DNA of 38,246 nt from IMG/VR virus record IMGVR_UViG_3300049595_002741, positions 1-38,246 of that record. One strand, given 5' to 3'. A model generated the notes under the pieces. The model ran no database searches and was not told the origin of the DNA. It worked only from the letters and a program-made list of their open reading frames with translations. A program made the translations under genes and the position numbers. Position 1 is the stretch's first letter, and each line of letters opens with the position of its first letter. The DNA comes from a virus. Positions 9,164 to 16,898 of this stretch are shown here, in pieces.

Positions 9164-10587
9164 TATCTTACCCTAAAAATTTTGCCTAGAGGGCGAGTAT
9201 TTGGGTTAGTTACGCCTAGTTTTCGATCAGCGAAGCTCTTTGCACGAATTTTTCCACCCGAGAAGCCAGGTGGTGGCTTAATTAGAAGCGCAGTGAGGGC
9301 GTGAACTAGTGCGTCGACGCGGTCAGGTGACTTAGAAGCGCTTTCCGGGATCCAAGAATACATCTGAGACTCTAGATCTTGCAAATAGCCGACGTGATGG
9401 ACTCTTTTTTGCTCATAAGACAAAACTACTGGCTCTGCTCTGAGGGCTTTACCGTATTTAGAGTGTACTTCGAGGACCTTAACAGTTGGGTCAATCGCAT
9501 TGATGGCATTTCGTACGAGAGCGCCACCCTGATTAACCTCGGCAACGACGGGACAACCCCACTTACGAGCCATTTCCACAACCCTACGGGCCCAGGTGTC
9601 TGGGGAACCATGAACTGTAGCGTCTTCAAGAACCCAAGCATTGCGCTTATAGAGGTCATGTTCTGCAGTCGCAGCGCAGACAACAATACCGCATTCGTCG
9701 CGGGGATTCTCAGCAACCGAAGGGTCCACGCCGATAATACGAAGCGGAGTGCTTGGAGGGTAAACCATTTCTCTAGCTGATTCAACCATCTCTTCATTCC
9801 AAAGTGCTCCTTCGATGTCGTCGAGCATCTCTCCATAAAGCTCTTGGCGAGCAAGGGTAGTTCCCTCGTAAACGCCAGTAATTGTGTCTAAGTAAGCCTG
9901 CGAAAGGTTTCCAGCATTGTCCAGCGTAGATCCCTTAGTGATTACAACTTTTGAGCCACCAGGACGATCAGTGCGTGACTCTTCAATTAGTTTGTAAAGT
10001 AGCGGTACGCGCTTTGGCGTGGTGGTACAAACAATCTGCGGGTTCTTGCCAAGACGCGTACCAACGCGAAGGTTGTCAAACGCGGTCATACCTGCGGCAT
10101 CTGGAGTCTGACGCCAAGCTGCAATCTCATCGCCCCATGCGTGGGTGAACTGAGGACCACGAAGCGAGTCGGGCTCATCAGCAGTAAAAAGAGTGGCAGT
10201 ATTTCCGTTTGGCCAGGTTAGGCGTCGCTTCGAAGGCTCGTAGTGTGGCTTCTCTGACGGAGGAGAAACAGCAATAATTCCAGATTCACCTTCAACAATA
10301 ACGTCACGAACGTCAGCTGCAGTACGAGCAGCGAGGGCAAAGCGACGCTGGCCATCTTTGGTGTACTTAGCTTGTTCGCGGACCCACTCGGATGCAAGAC
10401 GGGTCTTACCAAAACCACGACCAGCCATAACCAGCCAGACGTTCCAATCGCCTTCAGGGGCTTTCTGCTCTGGACGCGCCCAGACTGACCAATCCCAAAC
10501 CAAGGAATCGGGGTCCATCCCAGCGAGGATTTCTAGACGCTCTTCCTCTGGAAGGAGAGCGAGCTGTTCCATAATGCTTTTACCCAT
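9163..10587 (-). CDS. terL: Terminase large subunit
   Basis: 474 residues, close to the usual length. The N-terminal ATPase has Walker A GRGFGKT (56-62), an adenine-binding DWNVWLVMAGRG stretch and Walker B/acidic pair THAWGDE (149-154). The C-terminal RNase H-like nuclease starts near RIIGVDPSVAENPRDECG and includes a later conserved PDRVDALVHALT. The enzyme cuts concatemeric DNA and pumps it into the prohead through the portal. The start is ATG at 10587; TACACT lies 8 bases upstream and there is no ribosome binding site, so a leaderless start is possible. It lies 24 bp downstream of the tmRNA 3' end. No small terminase is visible nearby. Confidence 0.95.
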   Translation of the reverse strand: MGKSIMEQLALLPEEERLEILAGMDPDSLVWDWSVWARPEQKAPEGDWNVWLVMAGRGFGKTRLASEWVREQAKYTKDGQRRFALAARTAADVRDVIVEGESGIIAVSPPSEKPHYEPSKRRLTWPNGNTATLFTADEPDSLRGPQFTHAWGDEIAAWRQTPDAAGMTAFDNLRVGTRLGKNPQIVCTTTPKRVPLLYKLIEESRTDRPGGSKVVITKGSTLDNAGNLSQAYLDTITGVYEGTTLARQELYGEMLDDIEGALWNEEMVESAREMVYPPSTPLRIIGVDPSVAENPRDECGIVVCAATAEHDLYKRNAWVLEDATVHGSPDTWARRVVEMARKWGCPVVAEVNQGGALVRNAINAIDPTVKVLEVHSKYGKALRAEPVVLSYEQKRVHHVGYLQDLESQMYSWIPESASKSPDRVDALVHALTALLIKPPPGFSGGKIRAKSFADRKLGVTNPNTRPLGKIFRVR

Positions 10588-10610
10588 AGGGTACTAGTGT
10601 ACATCAATTG

Positions 10611-10940
10611 TGGACCTGGCGGGAATTGAACCCGCGTCCGATAAGCAATTCATTGTTCTTCTACGTGCGTAGGCAGATCCAATACGGCTTAGATATCGAT
10701 CTGCCAAAAGATCTAAGTCGTTACCACTCTTTAAAGTCTTGTGGGAGAGACTTTGGTTGTTCTATTTATTTAAAACCTGCGGTGCTCAGTTAGAACTACT
10801 GCTGCCGGAGGTGCACTGCTAAGCAGCTAGTGCGAATGCGGACTGTGTGCCGTTTATATTTTTTGTTCCCGATTCAAGAGTTACAGGATTCTCTGCACGC
10901 TTCACCAATTTCAGACTCACCGTCGAAACCAGTCAGGCCC
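10611..10940 (-). ncRNA. ssrA: Transfer-messenger RNA (phage-encoded)
   Basis: The 5' end GGGCCTGACTGGTTTCGAC (from 10940) and the 3' end CGCGGGTTCAATTCCCGCC then AGGTCCA (to 10611) are diagnostic of tmRNA. GGGCCTG pairs with CAGGTCC to make the acceptor stem, and the T-arm CGGG-TTCAATT-CCCG is intact. No CCA is encoded. The tag frame is AAC GGC ACA CAG TCC GCA TTC GCA CTA GCT GCT TAG, giving NGTQSAFALAA; whether an extra resume codon precedes AAC is unclear. tmRNA rescues stalled ribosomes and tags products for Clp/other proteases; the ALAA end is typical. It follows the 47-residue gene by 8 bp and is probably co-transcribed with it. Confidence 0.93.
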
Positions 10941-10948
10941 TTATTTAG

Positions 10949-11092
10949 TTATCTTCCGCGAGCGCTGCCGCGTCTTGTTGTACTTGGATTTACTCCCCTT
11001 TGAGTTTTCATCTGAAATTTAGGTCCATTCTGTTGAATAGGAGTTTTTCTTTCAGACTTCCCCTTGGGGAGTTTTTTCTTATCTTTGTCCAT
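10949..11092 (-). CDS. Small basic protein, probably leaderless
   Basis: 47 residues, MDKDKKKLPKGKSERK to GSARGR, very rich in Lys/Arg (pI clearly basic), with no hydrophobic segment. There is no ribosome binding site; instead TGCTATACT ends 6 bases before the ATG, so transcription would begin at or next to the start codon. It stops 8 bp before tmRNA. A nucleic-acid-binding or head-internal role is possible, but nothing specific is recognised. Confidence 0.6.
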   Translation of the reverse strand: MDKDKKKLPKGKSERKTPIQQNGPKFQMKTQRGVNPSTTRRGSARGR

Positions 11093-11098
11093 AGCAAA

Positions 11099-11107
11099 AG
11101 TATAGCA
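11099..11107 (-). promoter_or_regulatory. Extended -10 promoter TGCTATACT, leaderless start
   Basis: On the minus strand TGCTATACT is followed by TTTGCT and then the ATG at 11092. This is the same arrangement as upstream of the 13778 and 19968 starts. It would drive the 47-residue gene and the tmRNA. No good -35 is visible, as expected for an extended -10 promoter. Confidence 0.6.
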
Positions 11108-11115
11108 CTATGAAC

Positions 11116-11700
11116 CTAGGCTACCTTAAAAATGACATTCAAAACAGATCTAGCATCATGATTCACGGGAGAAGCCGAAGCGTGGTAGTAGTTAGAGTCA
11201 AATAGAACATAGCGTCCACCCGAGGGCGATACAGACTGCTTCTCGCTCAGTAGGGTGCTATTCATAGAGGGGGAATATTTTTCATTGAAAAATCTTGTGT
11301 CTCCATCGGAATCTTCGATGTAGTAAAGAAATGACATGTAGTCATCAGAGGTATTGTCGACGTGGATGGTGTGATGGATCCCGGAGTATGAGTAATCTTT
11401 TCTAGTAAAAATGTTTGCTCTAAACATAAAGATTTCTCCGATAGAAACCCCGTGCTGGCTCAGCTCTTTTTCTAGAAAAGATAAAACAATTTCATATAGC
11501 CGAGCAGTTGGTTCAATGTACCCAGAAAAATAGAAAGTTTCTTTTACTTGGTTAGTTTTTATAGAGATTGGATCATCATCGTACATACGATTAGTCATAT
11601 CACTGTATTGCCAATTAATTGGCTCTTGAAAACCAAAAACCAAAGATTTTATTTGTTGGCTAAATTCTGAGCCAACAAGTTCATCACTAACTAAAAACAT
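11116..11700 (-). CDS. 2-oxoglutarate/Fe(II)-dependent oxygenase superfamily protein
   Basis: 194 residues from the ATG at 11700, behind GGAGG. A longer frame begins inside the tRNA gene and is rejected. The core has the HxD...H iron triad: HTIHVDNTSDDY (His and Asp of HVD), then YYHASASPVNHDARSVLNVIF, with the distal His in YHAS and an Arg in DARSVLN that would bind 2-oxoglutarate. The stretch between them (FLYYIEDSDGDTRFFNE) is the usual jelly-roll strand pair. Many phages carry such oxygenases, thought to hydroxylate proteins, sugars or nucleotides. Here it sits beside a methyltransferase and a glycosyltransferase, suggesting modification of a glycan or virion component. Confidence 0.8.
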   Translation of the reverse strand: MFLVSDELVGSEFSQQIKSLVFGFQEPINWQYSDMTNRMYDDDPISIKTNQVKETFYFSGYIEPTARLYEIVLSFLEKELSQHGVSIGEIFMFRANIFTRKDYSYSGIHHTIHVDNTSDDYMSFLYYIEDSDGDTRFFNEKYSPSMNSTLLSEKQSVSPSGGRYVLFDSNYYHASASPVNHDARSVLNVIFKVA

Positions 11701-11709
11701 AGTCCTCCG

Positions 11710-11781
11710 CTCCCCTCCGTGGACTCGAACCACGAACCTACGAGTTAACAGCTCGTTGCTCTGCCATTGAGCTAGAGAGGA
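11710..11781 (-). tRNA. tRNA-Asn (GTT)
   Basis: A 72-base cloverleaf: acceptor TCCTCTC pairing with GAGGGGA, D-arm GCTC-AATGGCA-GAGC, anticodon arm ACGAG-CTGTTAA-CTCGT with anticodon GTT, variable AGGTT and T-arm CGTGG-TTCGAGT-CCACG. The discriminator is G and no CCA is encoded. It lies between the methyltransferase stop and the oxygenase start. Confidence 0.95.
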
Positions 11782-11784
11782 ATG

Positions 11785-12300
11785 TTAGTTCTCAAACTTG
11801 GCAAAGTAAGCGCCAGTGATTGGAAACTCTTTGTGATCTATGATACCAGGAAAAGCTTCTAAAATTCTAGCTGTATTCCAATCTTCTTCGTGGTGAATCT
11901 CGAATGGATTTCCAAACTCTGCACCCTGCGGGTAGTGAATGATTGGAATAGTGATGATTGCGTACTTCGCCGCGCTAGCTGTCTTTGCCCAGAGTTCTTT
12001 GGCTTCGGCTTCCGGCATGTGCTCTAAAACATCGCCAAAAACTACTAAGTCGTATGCAAAGTCATCCCAGAGTCTTGCGTCCTGGTTAAAGACATTGTTG
12101 TACTTGTTTTGTAAATTGAATTGAGCAATGTAAGGCTCCCAGGCTTCAATTGCATCGATAACAACCGAGCCACCAAAAACGCTTTTTACCCTTTGACCAA
12201 AGTTGCCGTTTCCAGCCCCCACGTCAAGAATTCTTTTTGGTTCAATTTCCTTTAGCTTTTGCATAACCCAGCTGTTATTAGCGCTATCTGAACCTGGCAT
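11785..12300 (-). CDS. Class I SAM-dependent methyltransferase
   Basis: 171 residues. Motif I is RILDVGAGNGNFGQRV (about 19-34), followed by an acidic strand end IDAIEAWEP and motif IV-like YDLVVFGDVLEHMP (about 83-96), a Rossmann-fold methyltransferase of the methyltransf_11/23 type. The EHMP wording is typical of small-molecule or sugar methyltransferases rather than DNA methylases (no DPPY/NPPY). It starts behind AAAGGATCAGG, 12 bp after the glycosyltransferase stop, and probably acts on the same glycan. Confidence 0.85.
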   Translation of the reverse strand: MPGSDSANNSWVMQKLKEIEPKRILDVGAGNGNFGQRVKSVFGGSVVIDAIEAWEPYIAQFNLQNKYNNVFNQDARLWDDFAYDLVVFGDVLEHMPEAEAKELWAKTASAAKYAIITIPIIHYPQGAEFGNPFEIHHEEDWNTARILEAFPGIIDHKEFPITGAYFAKFEN

Positions 12301-12312
12301 CCTGATCCTTTG

Positions 12313-12996
12313 TTAGTGGCCGAACCCGAGTCTATAGTGACCGATGTGATCGGTTATAGGCTCGTCATTTTCTGTTCCTAGATAGGATGATTTATATCCA
12401 AGAGCAAAAACTTTTTTAGAGAACGCAATCTCCGATTGACTCTCTGCTGGCCACCCAACCCGAGCAACCTTAATCGGATAGATGTTTGGGTTAGCCGACC
12501 AATAAAAAGAGTTTACAGCGATAGTGTTTTTATCTTCTCTATATTCTATCGGATAACCCCTTTTTCTAATTGAATCTATTAGATCGGTGCCTAGGTGTTC
12601 CCATTGGTAGACCGGGCTTCGTTTAAAAACAATTTGAGCCAGATCCTCGTTGTTGTCGAGTATCTCTGCAATAAGATTTATATCTAGTTTTGATTTTAGA
12701 ACAAAATCATCTTCGGTATGTAAAACATAGTCGCAGCCAGACAAAATAGCTTGATCAAAGCAGTTTTGCATGGTAGTTGTGTAACCCAAATTTTTATCGG
12801 AGTAGCGAACAACTGCCGCCGAGGGGTATTCTGTTTTTAGCCAGTCGTGATACTCCTGGTTTCCGGAATCATCAACAATTATCTCTTTTTCAATTTTTCC
12901 AACAATATTGTCGTACCAAGACTGTCGCGCTGCTAGTAGTAGATCTTTTCGTCCGTTAGTGGGAGTAATCCACGCTATTTTCTTTGGCGCAGTCAA
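12313..12996 (-). CDS. Family 2-like (GT-A) glycosyltransferase
   Basis: 227 residues from a TTG start (no strong ribosome binding site). The GT-A pattern is clear: WITPTNGRKDLLLAARQSW, then EIIVDDSGNQEY, then KNLGYTTTMQNCFDQA and the metal-binding acidic cluster YVLHTEDDFVL. It transfers a sugar from a nucleotide donor, probably in the cytoplasm; the acceptor is unknown. It lies upstream of the methyltransferase, tRNA and oxygenase, forming a modification cluster. Confidence 0.8.
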   Translation of the reverse strand: MTAPKKIAWITPTNGRKDLLLAARQSWYDNIVGKIEKEIIVDDSGNQEYHDWLKTEYPSAAVVRYSDKNLGYTTTMQNCFDQAILSGCDYVLHTEDDFVLKSKLDINLIAEILDNNEDLAQIVFKRSPVYQWEHLGTDLIDSIRKRGYPIEYREDKNTIAVNSFYWSANPNIYPIKVARVGWPAESQSEIAFSKKVFALGYKSSYLGTENDEPITDHIGHYRLGFGH

Positions 12997-13000
12997 TTTA

Positions 13001-13132
13001 CTATTTCTTGAGTGTGACTAGTCTGCGCTTAACAGCATCAAACACTTTTGGGCGCTTCTTTGAAGCTTTGCCGTTCTTGCGGTCAGTTGTTGTCTTTACA
13101 GCAGCTGGAGCAGCCTTCTTATTTTTTCCCAT
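13001..13132 (-). CDS. Small lysine-rich basic protein
   Basis: 43 residues (MGKNKKAAPAAVKTTTDRK to VTLKK). The start at 13132 lies behind GGAGAAAA, a good ribosome binding site, and overlaps the 3' end of the 13119-13778 gene by 14 bp. The Lys/Ala-rich N-terminus resembles histone-tail-like or DNA-condensing phage peptides, but no family is recognised. Its stop is 4 bp before the glycosyltransferase start. Confidence 0.6.
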   Translation of the reverse strand: MGKNKKAAPAAVKTTTDRKNGKASKKRPKVFDAVKRRLVTLKK

Positions 13133-13778
13133 TTTTCTCCTTAGAAGTTTTTACGATGTCGTAATTATAGTTGTTGGAGTCCTCGGTTGTCCACTTAGAC
13201 GCGTCTTCTACGTCCCACTTTCTGGTATTGACAAGCCGGTCAATTAATTTCTGGCCAGGCTTAGTGACCATGGATGGCTCAAAAAGAAGGACGCGGTTAT
13301 TGGGCTGAATAGCAAAGTTGCCATCATCGCGAAGGATTACGTGGCCACACTTGTGTTGGTCTGGGTTCTCAGAGTAGCCAGAGTCAAGAATGTTCCACTC
13401 GGGTGTGTGCCAGTCCAACGTAAATAAATACTTGCCTAGGATTTTATTTTTGTCACGGTCGATGTATTGCATCTTCATGTTGACCATGTTTTGAAACTGA
13501 GTCACTGCGATGTATGGACTGAACGAGTTCCATAGGACCAGATTATGAATATCTACTTCTGGAACCCCGGGCTCGGAACAAAAAGCGGAAATTGGCATAC
13601 GCCACCACAGTCCGCCATCTTCCATAAGGAAGTGAAATAGTGGAGATCTGCCCTGAATGCTAGCAACGCCGAAAATAGTTACTGGAAAGTATTTATCGTG
13701 AGAATCCTGCTGGTCACGAAGATAGTTGCCTCGTACGTAGGCTTCAATTGGTGGGATGTTTGCATTTAGTTCGGGCAC
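13119..13778 (-). CDS. Conserved phage protein of unknown function
   Basis: 219 residues from GTG. It is rich in aromatic residues and has a central FHFLMEDGGLWWRMPISAFC motif (about 48-67), followed by YIAVTQFQNMVNMKMQYIDRDKN. It resembles hypothetical proteins of aquatic phages, but I cannot name a function. There is no ribosome binding site. TGTTATACT ends 6 bases before the GTG, suggesting a leaderless message. It lies directly downstream of the structured RNA at 13.8-14.0 kb, whose terminator overlaps this promoter. Confidence 0.72.
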   Translation of the reverse strand: MPELNANIPPIEAYVRGNYLRDQQDSHDKYFPVTIFGVASIQGRSPLFHFLMEDGGLWWRMPISAFCSEPGVPEVDIHNLVLWNSFSPYIAVTQFQNMVNMKMQYIDRDKNKILGKYLFTLDWHTPEWNILDSGYSENPDQHKCGHVILRDDGNFAIQPNNRVLLFEPSMVTKPGQKLIDRLVNTRKWDVEDASKWTTEDSNNYNYDIVKTSKEKNGKK

Positions 13779-13784
13779 AGAAAA

Positions 13785-13793
13785 AGTATAACA
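13785..13793 (-). promoter_or_regulatory. Extended -10 promoter TGTTATACT, leaderless GTG start
   Basis: TGTTATACT is followed by TTTTCT and the GTG at 13778, the same 6-base spacing as at 11092. It overlaps the foot of the hairpin that ends the upstream RNA, so termination and initiation share the same bases. Confidence 0.6.
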
Positions 13794-13817
13794 CCCCTAC
13801 ATTTCTGCAGGGGTGTT
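13790..13817 (-). terminator. Hairpin terminator of the 13.8-14.0 kb RNA
   Basis: A perfect 9-bp stem, AACACCCCT with AGGGGTGTT, and a 10-base loop are followed on the minus strand by ATACTTTTTC. The U-tract is interrupted and doubles as the downstream -10 element, so termination may be partial. Confidence 0.5.
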
Positions 13818-14009
13818 AAGAGTGAGAAGATGGATTGCCTTTTACCACCAGGGCCTAGCTATTACGGTCTCTGTAAGATCCGCTTTTGAGCCCACCAGAC
13901 GTTTAGTAGCTAACTGTCCCGCTAAGGACCGCCTGTGCCTTACCCGCCCATATAGCTTTCGGGTTATTCAGCCACACTCCAGCTCTCCCGTCGGATTGCT
14001 GTTGGTATC

Positions 14010-14038
14010 AGATTAGCACAAAGTTTTTAGTTTTTCAA
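14010..14038 (-). promoter_or_regulatory. Sigma70-like promoter of the structured RNA
   Basis: On the minus strand TTGAAA (14038-14033), a 17-bp spacer and TAATCT (14015-14010) predict a transcript starting near 14003. It overlaps the heme oxygenase stop codon. Nothing coding follows, supporting an independent RNA gene. Confidence 0.65.
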
Positions 14039-14620
14039 CCACTGTTCGCCCAGAGCGTAAAAAATCTTTTTGTTGTACTCAAAGGCCAGGATTACTTCCT
14101 GAATAAATCGGTCGTAGTCCTTAGGGTCAATTAGGGTGTCTAGGTTTTCTCGGTAAGTTTCTTTGTAACGAACGCGATCCCCGATGTCGTCGAAGTCATA
14201 GAAGGATAAGAAGTTTGGTGGAATCGAAAGGTTACGTGCAACAAGCGCACCTATTGCCTGTCCGCCGGAAAGGTCTCCGAGGTAGCGGGTGTAGTGGTGA
14301 GCAACTAGACGAACCTCGTCCTTGAGCTTGATAATCTTCTTGATGTGCTTAACGTAAGCAATAGTTTCGTTGAGAACAATCCTGGTACCGATGTACTCAA
14401 GATCTGCAATGATGCGCTCGAAACGGTCGAGGCGTCTGTCAAAAAATGGCAGCTTTCCTTCCCATTTTTCTAAAGCTTCATAGATAGGGGCAAGCTGAGC
14501 AATGTAATCGAAGTATGCCTCGGAGGGCAGATCGCCCTTCATAAGGGCAACCATAAATGGACTGCGCTCGGCCTCTAGGTGTACTTCCTTAGAGGACTCT
14601 CTTACTAGTTGCGAAAGCAA
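14027..14620 (-). CDS. hmuO: Heme oxygenase
   Basis: 197 residues from the TTG at 14620, behind AAGGAG; a frame reaching ATG 14656 exists but lacks a ribosome binding site. The family signature is complete: KEVHLEAERSPF with proximal heme ligand His14, and HHYTRYLGDLSGGQAIGAL (GDLSGGQ 115-121) forming the distal helix. Heme oxygenase opens heme to biliverdin, CO and Fe(II) in the cytoplasm, using electrons from ferredoxin or a flavoprotein. Cyanophage heme oxygenases feed bilin synthesis, but no bilin reductase is visible here. With KatG directly upstream and Dps in the same genome, iron release or redox control is more likely. The symbol is a family label. Confidence 0.93.
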   Translation of the reverse strand: MLSQLVRESSKEVHLEAERSPFMVALMKGDLPSEAYFDYIAQLAPIYEALEKWEGKLPFFDRRLDRFERIIADLEYIGTRIVLNETIAYVKHIKKIIKLKDEVRLVAHHYTRYLGDLSGGQAIGALVARNLSIPPNFLSFYDFDDIGDRVRYKETYRENLDTLIDPKDYDRFIQEVILAFEYNKKIFYALGEQWLKN

Positions 14621-14658
14621 GGTTCTCCTTAGTGGTTTGGATAAATATTCTAACATAA

Positions 14659-14682
14659 GAAAAACCCCTGCCGAAGCAGGGG
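14659..14682 (-). terminator. Intrinsic terminator after katG
   Basis: CCCCTGC-TTCG-GCAGGGG, a 7-bp stem with a UUCG tetraloop followed by TTTTTC, lies between the katG stop and the heme oxygenase start. It should separate the two transcripts or lower heme oxygenase expression. The A-rich sequence on the other side allows bidirectional use. Confidence 0.85.
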
Positions 14683-14699
14683 CTTTCCTTTAGTTTGAT

Positions 14700-16898
14700 T
14701 TAGAGTAGGTCGAACCTATCGTTATTCATTACTTTTTCCCAAGCGGCAATGAAGTCGATAACTAACTTTTCCTTGCCATCGTCCGAGGCATAAACCTCCG
14801 CGTAGGCTCGCAGAACCGAGTTCGATGCAAACACTAGATCTGCTCTAGATGCAATCCATTCAAGATCCTGAGTTCTTCTGTCACGACCTTCGTATAGATT
14901 GTTTTCGATCGGCTTCCACTGAATGTTCATGTCAAGAATATTGACAAAGAAATCATTGGTTAGTACGCCAGGAGTGTTAGTTAGCACACCGCGATCTTCA
15001 GTAGATACGCCTAGAACACGAAGACCTCCGTACAAAGCAACCATTTCTGGGGGAGTCAGTCCGAGCAGGGTTGCCTTGTCAATCAGCAAGCGATCAAGTG
15101 AGTCAGCATACTTCTTGTGGGACCAGTTGCGGAATGCATCTGCAACGGGGTAGAGGTGATTGAAGGATTCAACGTCTGTCTGCTCTTGAGTTGCGTCTCC
15201 GCGACCGCCCTTGAACTCTACAGAAATTGGAATTCCGGCTTCGGCAGCTGAAGCTTCAACTCCCATGTTTCCAGCGTAAACCGTAATGTCTGCAAGTGAA
15301 ATGTTGATTCCCTCTGCAGCCAAGTCTTCTTTAACCTGCTCGAGAGATTGTAGAATGTCCTCGAGGCCGTGGTTAACTGGCCAAGAACGCTGTGGCTCTA
15401 GGAATAGTCGAGCACCGTTTGCTCCACCGCGCTTGTCGGTGTTGCGGTAGGTAGAAGCAGACGCCCATGCAACAGTTACAACATCTGCAATAGTTAGTCC
15501 GGAGTCGTCAAGCAATTCTGCTAGGCGATCTAAGTTTTCTTCAGACGGAACTACACCAGCAGGAATTGGATCCTGCCAGATTAGAACTTCAGCTGGAACT
15601 TCTGGTCCGTGATAGCGTGCGCGTGGTCCCATGTCACGGTGGGTGAGCTTGAACCATGCACGTGCAAACACGTCAGTGAAATAATCAAAGTCCTCTAGGA
15701 ACTTGCGAGAGATGCGGTCATACTCCTCATCTCCGAAACGGAGAGCAAGGTCAGTGGTTAGCATCTTTGGCTTTTCCTTCTTGCCGATTAGGTGAGCGTG
15801 AGGAACCATGTCCTCGGCGTCTACCTCACCTACTGGAACCCACTGGGTCGCACCAGCTGGAGACTTAGTCTGCTCCCACTCGTACTTGTAAATCAAGCGT
15901 AGGTAGTCGTTGTCCCAGCGAGTTGGGTTAGGAGTCCAAGTAACTTCGAGACCAGAAGAGATTGTGTCTTCCGAGTGTCCCTTGCCCTGTGAGTTCTTCC
16001 AACCAAGACCAACTGCAGCTAGATCATCAACTGCCTCTGGCTCTGGTCCAACTTGCGATGCATCACCAGCACCGTGAGTCTTACCAAACGCGTGTCCACC
16101 AGCGATAAGTGCAACAGTCTCTTCGTCATTCATTGCCATACGGCCGAATGTGGTACGAATGTCTGCAGCAGCTAGCTTGAAGTCGGGGTTGCCATCTGGT
16201 CCCTCTGGGTTTACGTAGATAAGTCCCATCTGCACAGCAGCTAGTGGGTCCTCTAAAGTTTCTGCATCGCGGCTTGCGTCGTAACGCTTGTTGGCTAGCC
16301 ACTCAGTCTCGTTGCCCCAGTAAGTGTTGTCTGGCTCCCAGACGTCTGCACGTCCACCAGCAAAACCGAAGGTCGGGAATCCCATGTCTTCGAGTGCAAC
16401 GTTACCTGCAAGAATCATTAGGTCTGCCCAGCTGAGCTTGCGTCCATACTTCTTCTTGACTGGCCACAATAAGCGGCGAGCCTTGTCTAGGTTTACGTTG
16501 TCTGGCCATGAGTTAAGTGGAGCAAAACGCTGTAGTCCTTCTCCACCGCCACCACGTCCGTCAGAAACACGATAGGTTCCCGCAGCGTGCCATGCCATAC
16601 GAATGAATAGCGGTCCGTAGTGACCGTAGTCTGCTGGCCACCAGTCCTGAGAGTTAGTCATAACCTCAGTGATGTCAGCCTTAACTTCACTCAGGTCTAG
16701 AGTTTTAAACTCTGCAACATAGTCAAAGTCAGGATCCATTGGATCGCTCTTTGGGTTGTGATGAAGTAGCGGCTCTAGGCTAATCTGATTTGGCCACCAA
16801 TCATTGTTTGTGGTGCCAAGTGATGCACTAGCTCCACCTGCAGTTCCGTGCGGAACCGGGCACTTTGCAGTGCTGTCATTTACGTTGTAGTTGCTCAC
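14700..16898 (-). CDS. katG: Catalase-peroxidase KatG
   Basis: 732 residues, full length, with both peroxidase-like halves. Active-site residues are all present: distal Arg100-Trp103-His104 in [13 protein letters not shown]; the Trp103-Tyr228-Met254 set needed for catalase activity ([16 protein letters not shown]); proximal His269 in [15 protein letters not shown]; and Trp321. It uses heme b in the cytoplasm to turn hydrogen peroxide into water and oxygen and to oxidise small substrates. The GTG start overlaps the preceding stop (TAGTG) behind GGAGAGGAAAA, so translation is coupled to the 55-residue gene. Nothing is truncated. Base composition resembles neighbouring phage genes, so this is not a recent host fragment. 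Confidence 0.97.
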   Translation of the reverse strand: MSNYNVNDSTAKCPVPHGTAGGASASLGTTNNDWWPNQISLEPLLHHNPKSDPMDPDFDYVAEFKTLDLSEVKADITEVMTNSQDWWPADYGHYGPLFIRMAWHAAGTYRVSDGRGGGGEGLQRFAPLNSWPDNVNLDKARRLLWPVKKKYGRKLSWADLMILAGNVALEDMGFPTFGFAGGRADVWEPDNTYWGNETEWLANKRYDASRDAETLEDPLAAVQMGLIYVNPEGPDGNPDFKLAAADIRTTFGRMAMNDEETVALIAGGHAFGKTHGAGDASQVGPEPEAVDDLAAVGLGWKNSQGKGHSEDTISSGLEVTWTPNPTRWDNDYLRLIYKYEWEQTKSPAGATQWVPVGEVDAEDMVPHAHLIGKKEKPKMLTTDLALRFGDEEYDRISRKFLEDFDYFTDVFARAWFKLTHRDMGPRARYHGPEVPAEVLIWQDPIPAGVVPSEENLDRLAELLDDSGLTIADVVTVAWASASTYRNTDKRGGANGARLFLEPQRSWPVNHGLEDILQSLEQVKEDLAAEGINISLADITVYAGNMGVEASAAEAGIPISVEFKGGRGDATQEQTDVESFNHLYPVADAFRNWSHKKYADSLDRLLIDKATLLGLTPPEMVALYGGLRVLGVSTEDRGVLTNTPGVLTNDFFVNILDMNIQWKPIENNLYEGRDRRTQDLEWIASRADLVFASNSVLRAYAEVYASDDGKEKLVIDFIAAWEKVMNNDRFDLL

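Larger units (their letters stand above)
13785..14003 (-). ncRNA. Candidate structured noncoding RNA of about 210 nt, class unknown
   Basis: The stretch between the heme oxygenase stop and the next gene has a sigma70-like promoter at its 5' end and a 9-bp hairpin at its 3' end, with no minus-strand ORF. Visible pairings include ACCCG/CGGGT near the 5' third; CAGGCG/CGTCTG enclosing GTCC-TTAGC-GGGAC; CGG/CCG around the GATCTTACAGAGA stretch; and a distant AGCTAT/ATAGCT match that would form a pseudoknot. It does not match tRNA, tmRNA, RNase P, 6S, glycine, cobalamin, SAM or T-box patterns I know. It could be a regulatory RNA, a riboswitch-like leader or a packaged RNA. Confidence 0.55.

Noticed and set aside
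10608-10793. 61-residue plus-strand frame beginning MWTWRELNPRPIS
   Set aside because: It is the antisense of the tmRNA 3' end; the WRELNPR wording is the typical false translation of a T-arm.
11701-11733. Upstream start of the oxygenase (MVRVHGGERRT…)
   Set aside because: It would begin inside the tRNA-Asn gene; the ATG at 11700 has GGAGG directly upstream.
13785-14003. Known riboswitch, 6S RNA or RNase P
   Set aside because: I compared it by eye with c-di-AMP, cobalamin, glycine, SAM, T-box, 6S and RNase P patterns; none of the invariant motifs is present.
13813-14016. 67-residue plus-strand frame over the structured RNA
   Set aside because: No ribosome binding site, odd composition, and it lies antisense to a region with promoter and terminator on the minus strand.
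14621-14656. ATG 14656 as heme oxygenase start
   Set aside because: It lies next to the katG terminator without a ribosome binding site; the TTG at 14620 follows AAGGAG and matches where the family normally begins.
14700-16898. Host chromosome fragment carrying katG
   Set aside because: Neighbours on both sides are phage genes in the same orientation, with coupled starts and similar base use.
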